8,018 nucleotides of DNA, from NCBI RefSeq assembly GCF_039928515.1, contig NZ_JBDSSZ010000313.1; one strand, 5' to 3'. Below, in pieces: positions 1-3,303 of the stretch. How positions within the stretch are numbered: the stretch's first letter is position 1; each line of letters opens with the position of its first letter. A program made the translations under genes and the position numbers. Below the pieces are notes generated by a model. That model was not told where the DNA came from. It did no database searches and was given only the letters and a program-made list of their open reading frames with translations. This stretch comes from Capsulimonas sp039928515. Its GTDB lineage: Bacteria; Armatimonadota; Armatimonadia; Armatimonadales; Capsulimonadaceae.

Positions 1-381
1 CAAGGGGGATATGTCGATATCCGTCCCAATTTTCGAGAGAGGGTCCATCTCTTCAACCGTTATGTAGCCAGCCAAGCTCAGCAATCTCGAATACTCGCCA
101 CCGAGGCCCGAGGCTACCTTAGCGAGGGAATCAGGTGAAGCCCTGTGTCCTCGTGCTAAGGTGGTAATAGTTGCGTGATTGACGCCTGTCTTTCCCGCCG
201 CCATTCGGGAACTAAGAAAGGGCCTTCCATCACCAGTCCAACCTAGAAGTCGCCGAATTTCATGCGCCAGTGCAGGAAAACGCCCATCAATCGGGCGCGA
301 ACCTGCACGCTCTTTGTCATCCCAAGAGGCCAACTTGACTCCCCGATTTCTACCCGGCTGCAATGCTAAAAATGTTGTCAT
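1..381 (-). CDS. XRE-family helix-turn-helix repressor (C-terminus beyond window)
   Basis: Reading leftward from ATG at 381-379, the frame stays open for 127 codons to the window edge, so the C-terminus and stop are missing. Residues about 38-107 fit an XRE/Cro-CI DNA-binding domain: ALAHEIRRLL as the first helix, a recognition region around GVNHATITTLARG, then RASPDSLAKVASGLG and LLSLAGY, as in many XRE repressors. Its divergent position from an early operon, across a promoter packed with palindromes, suggests it is the lysogeny or maintenance repressor, analogous to lambda CI; that role is inferred. No Shine-Dalgarno precedes the ATG (the upstream bases are CACTTTCC). A TTG at codon 17 (333-331) has GGGGAG five bases upstream and is a plausible alternative start that keeps the whole HTH. 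The gene is noticeably poorer in GC than the rightward genes. Whether it carries a LexA-like peptidase domain cannot be seen. Confidence 0.85.
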   Translation of the reverse strand, partial: MTTFLALQPGRNRGVKLASWDDKERAGSRPIDGRFPALAHEIRRLLGWTGDGRPFLSSRMAAGKTGVNHATITTLARGHRASPDSLAKVASGLGGEYSRLLSLAGYITVEEMDPLSKIGTDIDISPL

Positions 382-386
382 GGAAA

Positions 387-395
387 GTGTGACAC
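387..395. promoter_or_regulatory. short palindrome upstream of repressor start (candidate operator)
   Basis: GTGTGACAC is a perfect inverted repeat with a one-base centre, lying 6-14 bases upstream of the repressor ATG. It shares a TGACA core with the palindrome GTTGACAAC over the rightward -35 box. It could be an autoregulatory operator of the repressor, but a 9-base palindrome can arise by chance. Confidence 0.3.
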
Positions 396-425
396 AAGAT
401 TGTTGTAAAAGTTGCCTAACTGTTT

Positions 426-454
426 GAAATAAAGTTGTTAATATATGTTGACAA
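426..454 (-). promoter_or_regulatory. possible leftward promoter for the repressor
   Basis: On the reverse strand, TTGTCA (454-449) is followed after 17 bases by TATTTC (431-426). The -35 is good, but the -10 matches the consensus at only three positions. TATATT at 445-440 is a better -10 but has no -35 at the right distance. If the first pairing is right, the two divergent promoters share the same -35 bases and RNA polymerase could not occupy both. A weak promoter would fit one activated by its own repressor, as lambda pRM is, but that is inference. Confidence 0.3.
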
Positions 455-499
455 CGGTTTGGAACCGTGGTAAGATTGAGTTGTTAGAGATTGTTAACA
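435..499. promoter_or_regulatory. operator cluster over the early promoter
   Basis: Several short repeats overlap the early promoter. TTGTTA occurs at 435-440, 481-486 and 491-496, the last two exactly 10 bp (one helical turn) apart; a related TTGTAA is at 403-408. GTTGACAAC (447-455) is a palindrome containing the -35 box. ACGGTT-TGG-AACCGT (454-468) is a 6-bp inverted repeat filling the -35/-10 spacer. TGTTAACA (492-499) is a perfect palindrome just after the expected transcription start. These are the expected places for repressor and Cro-like operators. Which protein binds which site cannot be told from the sequence. Confidence 0.6.
448..476 (+). promoter_or_regulatory. sigma70-type early promoter
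   Basis: A consensus -35 box TTGACA (448-453) is followed by a 17-bp spacer and TAAGAT (471-476), which matches the -10 consensus TATAAT at four of six positions. Transcription would start near 483, leaving a leader of about 31 bases before the ATG at 514. It is the only strong promoter seen for the rightward genes, which may form one transcription unit with it. The overlapping palindromes suggest tight repression in the lysogenic or maintenance state. Confidence 0.8.
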
Positions 500-503
500 G
501 TAC

Positions 504-510
504 GGAGGAG
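504..510 (+). promoter_or_regulatory. ribosome binding site fixing the start at 514
   Basis: GGAGGAG lies 3-9 bases before the ATG at 514. It rules out the longer frame from 445, whose first codons would lie inside the promoter and upstream of the predicted transcript start. Confidence 0.75.
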
Positions 511-513
511 CGG

Positions 514-723
514 ATGCTTACACAGGCTGACATTGACGAGATCGACCGGGAGCTTCGGGCGGGGGTCTCCCCCGAAGATATTGCACGGAAGCGACAAACC
601 ACTTACCGCGCCATGAGGCTCGCGCTTCTGAATAGCGGCAAGAAGTGGAAGACGACCCGCTACCTGGTGGACGCGCGGCCGGCGGAGGTCGGACAAGAGG
701 GACCGCTGGAGATGGCGCTCTGA
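514..723 (+). CDS. small helix-turn-helix protein, first early gene
   Basis: This 69-residue, basic protein is the first gene after the early promoter, the place usually held by a Cro-like or similar regulator. Residues about 5-40 look like a helix-turn-helix: DIDEIDRELRAG, then VSPEDIARKRQTTYRAMRLAL, resembling the 'G.s.eeIA' turn of resolvase- and sigma-region-4-like HTH domains. The next segment, GKKWKTTRY, is strongly positive and could contact DNA. The C-terminal 15 residues look disordered. The start is set by GGAGGAG at 504-510. The stop TGA (721-723) shares its A with the ATG of the next gene, so translation of the two is probably coupled. No specific family is recognised; DNA binding is inferred from the HTH pattern and position. 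Confidence 0.75.
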   Translation: MLTQADIDEIDRELRAGVSPEDIARKRQTTYRAMRLALLNSGKKWKTTRYLVDARPAEVGQEGPLEMAL

Positions 724-980
724 TGGCGACGAAACAGAAAAGGGAGGTGATACCCGGCGAAGTGAAGATCGCCAAAGCCGCGCGCATCAGCGTGCCGTAT
801 CTGCGCCGCATCTGGCGGCATGGGGGCGGGGGACCGATGCTCGTGGAGAAGCTGGGCCGGATAACCGGCTATTCGGAAAACCTATTTATTTTCGGAACCA
901 AGAGGGCGATGGGACGCCTTGCGGAAGAAGCAAAGCAGACAGAAACGACAGCCACGGCCGCGCCAACGGCACGGGCATAG
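723..980 (+). CDS. small Cro/CII-like DNA-binding protein
   Basis: This is an 85-residue protein. Residues about 12-57 follow the shape of a compact Cro/XRE-like HTH: VKIAKAARISVPYLRRIWRHG, then PMLVEKLGRITGYSENLF, where 'L...TGyse.lf' resembles the last helix of phage regulators. The tail from about residue 61 is rich in Ala, Thr, Glu and Lys and is probably disordered. A longer frame from 645 would overlap the upstream gene by 79 bases, so the ATG at 723, in the TGATG stop/start overlap, is preferred. A GGAG at 708-711 is rather far from it, so re-initiation by ribosomes finishing the upstream gene is likely. With its neighbour it probably forms the early regulatory pair (Cro/CII-like); which one represses the repressor gene is not decidable. 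Confidence 0.75.
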   Translation: MATKQKREVIPGEVKIAKAARISVPYLRRIWRHGGGGPMLVEKLGRITGYSENLFIFGTKRAMGRLAEEAKQTETTATAAPTARA

Positions 981-982
981 AC

Positions 983-1031
983 AAAAAAAAGCTCAGATAT
1001 GCCCTGGCAGGCCATCTGAGCGGAGATTTTT
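983..1031 (+). promoter_or_regulatory. hairpin abutting the SWIM-gene ribosome binding site (attenuator or terminator candidate)
   Basis: GCTCAGAT (991-998) and ATCTGAGC (1014-1021) form a perfect 8-bp stem, extended inside by GCC/GGC (1001-1003 with 1010-1012). An A8 run precedes it (983-990), and TTTTT (1027-1031) follows after a 5-base gap that holds the Shine-Dalgarno GGAG (1022-1025). The A and T tracts could pair, leaving the ribosome binding site in a bulge. It may be a leaky terminator like lambda tR1, needing antitermination, or an RNA switch controlling the next start. The gap before the T-run makes a classical terminator less certain. Confidence 0.55.
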
Positions 1032-1036
1032 AAAAC

Positions 1037-1636
1037 GTGAACATATCTTACCCCGAACGCACCGCGCCTGTCAACAACTATCAGCAGGCGCACATCCAGT
1101 TATCCGATCCGGACCTCGCCGCGCGCGTCGACTCGATCCGTGAAACCGGCGCCTTCCTGTATCGAAAACCCCGGTACGCGAATCAGTCGATCGACGTCTA
1201 CGATTATTACGACGCTTCCGATCTGGACGCGGCGCGTTATGCCGTCATCGTCCGTAACCGTCAGCCGTTCACCTGTAGTTGCCCTGACAACAAGATCCGC
1301 CAGCGCCAGTGCAAACACATGGGGCTGCTTGCCGAGCAGCTCACTGATGGCCGAGCGATGCAAACGGAGGTAACGCCTGTGTGTAAGTCCGCCCGTCCGC
1401 CCAAAGACGAAGCTCGACCCTACTACTCGTTCCCGCCGGGGACGCCTCTTATCATACACAGCCTGGGATACCTTGACATCAATACCGTCCAGGGAGAGTT
1501 GCGGAACGGCATGTTCTACGTCCAGGGCGAGACGATCGGAACGCGCGTTACCCACCGCAAGGAAACGGATCGCGAGCGCCAAACACGCCTTCGTCAAGAT
1601 GTTGACGAAATCGAAGGAGCGAGTGACTGGAAATGA
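1037..1636 (+). CDS. SWIM zinc-finger protein
   Basis: This 199-residue protein has a clear SWIM zinc-finger signature, CxCx(n)CxH: Cys80 and Cys82 (FTCSC) with Cys92 and His94 (QCKHM), followed by a hydrophobic helix, GLLAEQL. SWIM domains bind zinc and mediate DNA or protein contacts; in eukaryotes they occur in recombination mediators of the Sws1/Shu type. Residues 1-75 contain an Asp/Tyr-rich stretch around 52-65. After about residue 110 comes an unrecognised region with a probable beta-rich part (PLIIHSLGYLDI, GMFYVQGETIG) and a charged C-terminal helix. The GTG start at 1037 has GGAG 11 bases upstream, directly behind a hairpin. The last four bases overlap the next gene (ATGA). A role in DNA recombination or replication is inferred from the domain and operon; the protein has no ATPase motif of its own. 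Confidence 0.82.
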   Translation: MNISYPERTAPVNNYQQAHIQLSDPDLAARVDSIRETGAFLYRKPRYANQSIDVYDYYDASDLDAARYAVIVRNRQPFTCSCPDNKIRQRQCKHMGLLAEQLTDGRAMQTEVTPVCKSARPPKDEARPYYSFPPGTPLIIHSLGYLDINTVQGELRNGMFYVQGETIGTRVTHRKETDRERQTRLRQDVDEIEGASDWK

Positions 1637-2160
1637 GCAACTACGACGATCTCGACAAAACATTTGATCTTCCTTACGTCAACGGAGCCGGCGTTGCACT
1701 GTCTAACAACTGTCCGGCCTGTGGGCGGCTTATGGACGAATTCGACTGCTGCTTCACGTGCGACTCTCTGGGGACGCCCGCGCAGCAAGCGGCGGTCGAG
1801 ACAGAAGCACATTCGCCGCGTCACACGCCTGGCCCCTGGTGCTGGGTGAACTTCGGCAACGAGCCCCACTTGGCAACAGCACACAGTGGAAGCAAGACAG
1901 TGCTTGACGCCGTCCGCAAAGGACAGCGCGACGTCGCCTTCCGCAATCGCGTGACCGAGGGACGCAGCCTCATGATCCCCTTCGACCCTTCGCATCCCGA
2001 CTCGCGTCTGATCGCGGCGGCGCCTGAATTGTTGGACGCGTTACGGGATCTCCTGGACCTGGTGCAATTCGTGAGAGTGTGGGGCAGTCCCAGCCCGAGC
2101 AAGCGCGATACCGTGATCGCCAACGCCAATAGCGTCATCGCACTAGTGGAGGGCAAGTAG
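1633..2160 (+). CDS. phage protein with N-terminal zinc knuckle and C-terminal RLIAAAPELL motif
   Basis: This protein has 175 residues. The N-terminus has a probable zinc knuckle, Cys27 and Cys30 (CPACGR) with Cys39/Cys40 and Cys43 (CCFTC). From residue 64 it follows a pattern common in uncharacterised phage early proteins: HTPGPW near the start of the module, then DSRLIAAAPELLDALRDLL (123-141), and an Ala/Asn helix ending in VEGK. In those proteins the usual form is 'ANARLIAAAPELLEAL'; their function is unknown. The zinc knuckle is an addition to the plain form. The gene starts inside the stop codon of the SWIM gene (ATGA, 1633-1636) with only a short GGA before it, which implies coupled translation. 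It ends directly before the next ATG. The family match is from memory; no biochemical role can be given. Confidence 0.75.
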   Translation: MSNYDDLDKTFDLPYVNGAGVALSNNCPACGRLMDEFDCCFTCDSLGTPAQQAAVETEAHSPRHTPGPWCWVNFGNEPHLATAHSGSKTVLDAVRKGQRDVAFRNRVTEGRSLMIPFDPSHPDSRLIAAAPELLDALRDLLDLVQFVRVWGSPSPSKRDTVIANANSVIALVEGK

Positions 2161-2688
2161 ATGGCCAATTTTAACCTCAACGATTACGAGACGGTTGAGC
2201 AGAGATTAAAGCGTTTTTGGGGTGATCATCCCCTGGGCGCCGTGATCACTGACATCTATCGCGTCAGCGATGATCACAAAAACGTGATCATCAAAGCCTC
2301 CATCTGGTTCGACAAGTCTGACCCAATGCCCGCAGGCGTTGGCTACGCACAGGAGAGCCAGGGCGGGAACGGCCCCAATAGCAATTGCTGGGTGGAGAAC
2401 TGCGACACGAGCGCTGTCGGTCGCGCACTTGCGAACTGCACTTACAGCGGCGATAAGCGCCCGAGCCGCGAGGAAATGGCAAAGGCAAATCGTGGCGCAC
2501 AGAGCGATGGACATCAGAACGATTCGCCTCGGCAAGGCCCTCCTGCTCAGCAAAACGGAGGTGCGCCAAGGCTGAAATGCCAGGATTGTCAGAAGGCATT
2601 GACCTCTGGACAATCGACGCTCTCCATCCGCAATACTGGCGGCGAGTTCTGTCTTGATCACCAGAAAGGCAAAACCAATGGCCGTTAA
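2161..2688 (+). CDS. phage single-strand-annealing-like protein with C-terminal zinc knuckle
   Basis: This protein has 175 residues. Residues 9-110 resemble a group of phage proteins often placed near replication genes and related in pattern to Erf/Sak-type single-strand annealing proteins: YETVEQRLKRFW near the start, an amphipathic stretch NVIIKASIWF, then ENCDTSAVGRALANCTYSG (79-97) and RPSREEMAKAN. The block 'E..TSA.GRALA..gy' is the key resemblance. A Gln/Pro/Gly-rich linker (about 111-137) leads to a zinc knuckle with Cys140, Cys143, Cys164 and His167. If the comparison holds, it pairs complementary single strands in phage recombination, helped by neighbours such as the SWIM protein. 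GGAGG at 2148-2152 lies eight bases before the ATG, which follows the previous stop directly. The gene carries a cluster of TGATCA sites. The annealing call is moderate; a plain DNA-binding accessory protein is possible. Confidence 0.6.
   Translation: MANFNLNDYETVEQRLKRFWGDHPLGAVITDIYRVSDDHKNVIIKASIWFDKSDPMPAGVGYAQESQGGNGPNSNCWVENCDTSAVGRALANCTYSGDKRPSREEMAKANRGAQSDGHQNDSPRQGPPAQQNGGAPRLKCQDCQKALTSGQSTLSIRNTGGEFCLDHQKGKTNGR
2223..2290. repeat. cluster of four TGATCA sites
   Basis: TGATCA occurs at 2223-2228, 2243-2248, 2271-2276 and 2285-2290, four copies in 68 bases; the second is extended to the palindrome GTGATCAC. One copy per about 4 kb is expected by chance. The sites lie in the start of the annealing-like gene. 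They contain GATC, the Dam methylation target, and such clusters mark some replication origins (for example that of plasmid P1). TGATCA is over-represented elsewhere in the window because ATC is a favoured Ile codon, which weakens the case. Confidence 0.35.
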
Positions 2689-2971
2689 TCACAACATGAA
2701 CCATTTGACCGTCATCACGATCGACAACGTTGACCAGACGATCAGCCCGCGCCATCTCGACAATGCGAAAGCGTGGGGCTGGGTCGCCGCGACGTGCATC
2801 CTGACCACCGTCGTGCTCTCGTTCCTGCCGACCGGCTGGGCGCGCGCCGGCGGGATCGCCCTGTCCATGATGGCGATGCTGTCCATCTTTGCCGCCATTG
2901 ACCAATTCAGCGATTACGCGTGGGGCATCCAGAACGCGCTGGACGATCTAAACGAGGAGGACGCCTCTTGA
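2678..2971 (+). CDS. small two-helix membrane protein
   Basis: This 97-residue protein has two predicted transmembrane helices, about residues 32-51 (WGWVAATCILTTVVLSFL) and 55-76 (ARAGGIALSMMAMLSIFAAI), joined by a very short PTGW turn. The N-terminal 30 residues are polar and the last ten acidic (DDLNEEDAS). It has no signal peptide or catalytic motif. The ATG at 2678 is chosen because AAAGG lies eight bases upstream; the in-frame ATG at 2654 would overlap the previous gene by 35 rather than 11 bases. The stop overlaps the next start (TTGA). Membrane proteins are uncommon inside replication operons. Superinfection exclusion, membrane tethering of replication, or a holin-like role are possibilities, but none is supported by a recognised motif. 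Confidence 0.7.
   Translation: MAVNHNMNHLTVITIDNVDQTISPRHLDNAKAWGWVAATCILTTVVLSFLPTGWARAGGIALSMMAMLSIFAAIDQFSDYAWGIQNALDDLNEEDAS
2954..2960 (+). promoter_or_regulatory. ribosome binding site supporting a TTG start at 2968
   Basis: GAGGAGG ends seven bases before TTG 2968-2970, which overlaps the upstream stop as TTGA. This strong site favours the TTG over the upstream GTG at 2920 (48 bases inside the previous gene) and the in-frame ATG at 2989. Confidence 0.65.
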
Positions 2972-3303
2972 ACACCGCGACACACGCGATGACATCGCCG
3001 GCGCTGCGCCAGCAAATGGAGACGCCGCAGCCGCTCACGTTCCCAGGAACGGGCCGCTATGCGCTGCGTCACATGGCCAGCCGGAATCTGATCACCCACA
3101 ACGGGGAATTCACTGAAGATGCCGGCAGCCTTCCCAAGCCGAAGGTTCCCATGTTCATGGCGCGGGGCGAAGCCAAGCACTGGATCCAGGACCTGCTGGG
3201 AGACGCCTGGGAAACGCATATCGAGATTGTTCCGATCGACAAAGAGGGGAGGTCGTTGAGTGCCCAAATCAGTAAAAACCGAAGATTATTCCGCGCGGGA
3301 TAG
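2968..3303 (+). CDS. small protein of unknown function
   Basis: This 111-residue protein has no recognised family. The N-terminus is polar and Gln/Thr/Pro-rich, and the middle contains GTGRYALRHMASRNLITHNGE followed by a Pro/Lys stretch (PKPKVP). The most structured part seems to be residues 75-95: ARGEAKHWIQDLLGD, a likely helix, then a strand-like ETHIEIVPI. It has no cysteines, no membrane segment and no obvious signal peptide. The TTG start is supported by GAGGAGG seven bases upstream. The 3' end overlaps the ParB-like gene by 44 bases, and the ribosome binding site of that gene (GGGAGG, 3247-3252) lies inside this frame, so the two are probably translated in a linked way. It may be an accessory factor of the ParB-like protein, but only position suggests this. 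Confidence 0.65.
   Translation: MNTATHAMTSPALRQQMETPQPLTFPGTGRYALRHMASRNLITHNGEFTEDAGSLPKPKVPMFMARGEAKHWIQDLLGDAWETHIEIVPIDKEGRSLSAQISKNRRLFRAG

Noticed and set aside
179..427. Rightward 82-residue open frame
   Set aside because: It is antisense to the repressor HTH and has no ribosome site; the minus-strand reading gives a clear XRE domain.
445..513. Longer start for the first early gene at 445
   Set aside because: The extra codons overlap the -35/-10 boxes and lie before the predicted transcription start; the strong ribosome site is at 504-510.
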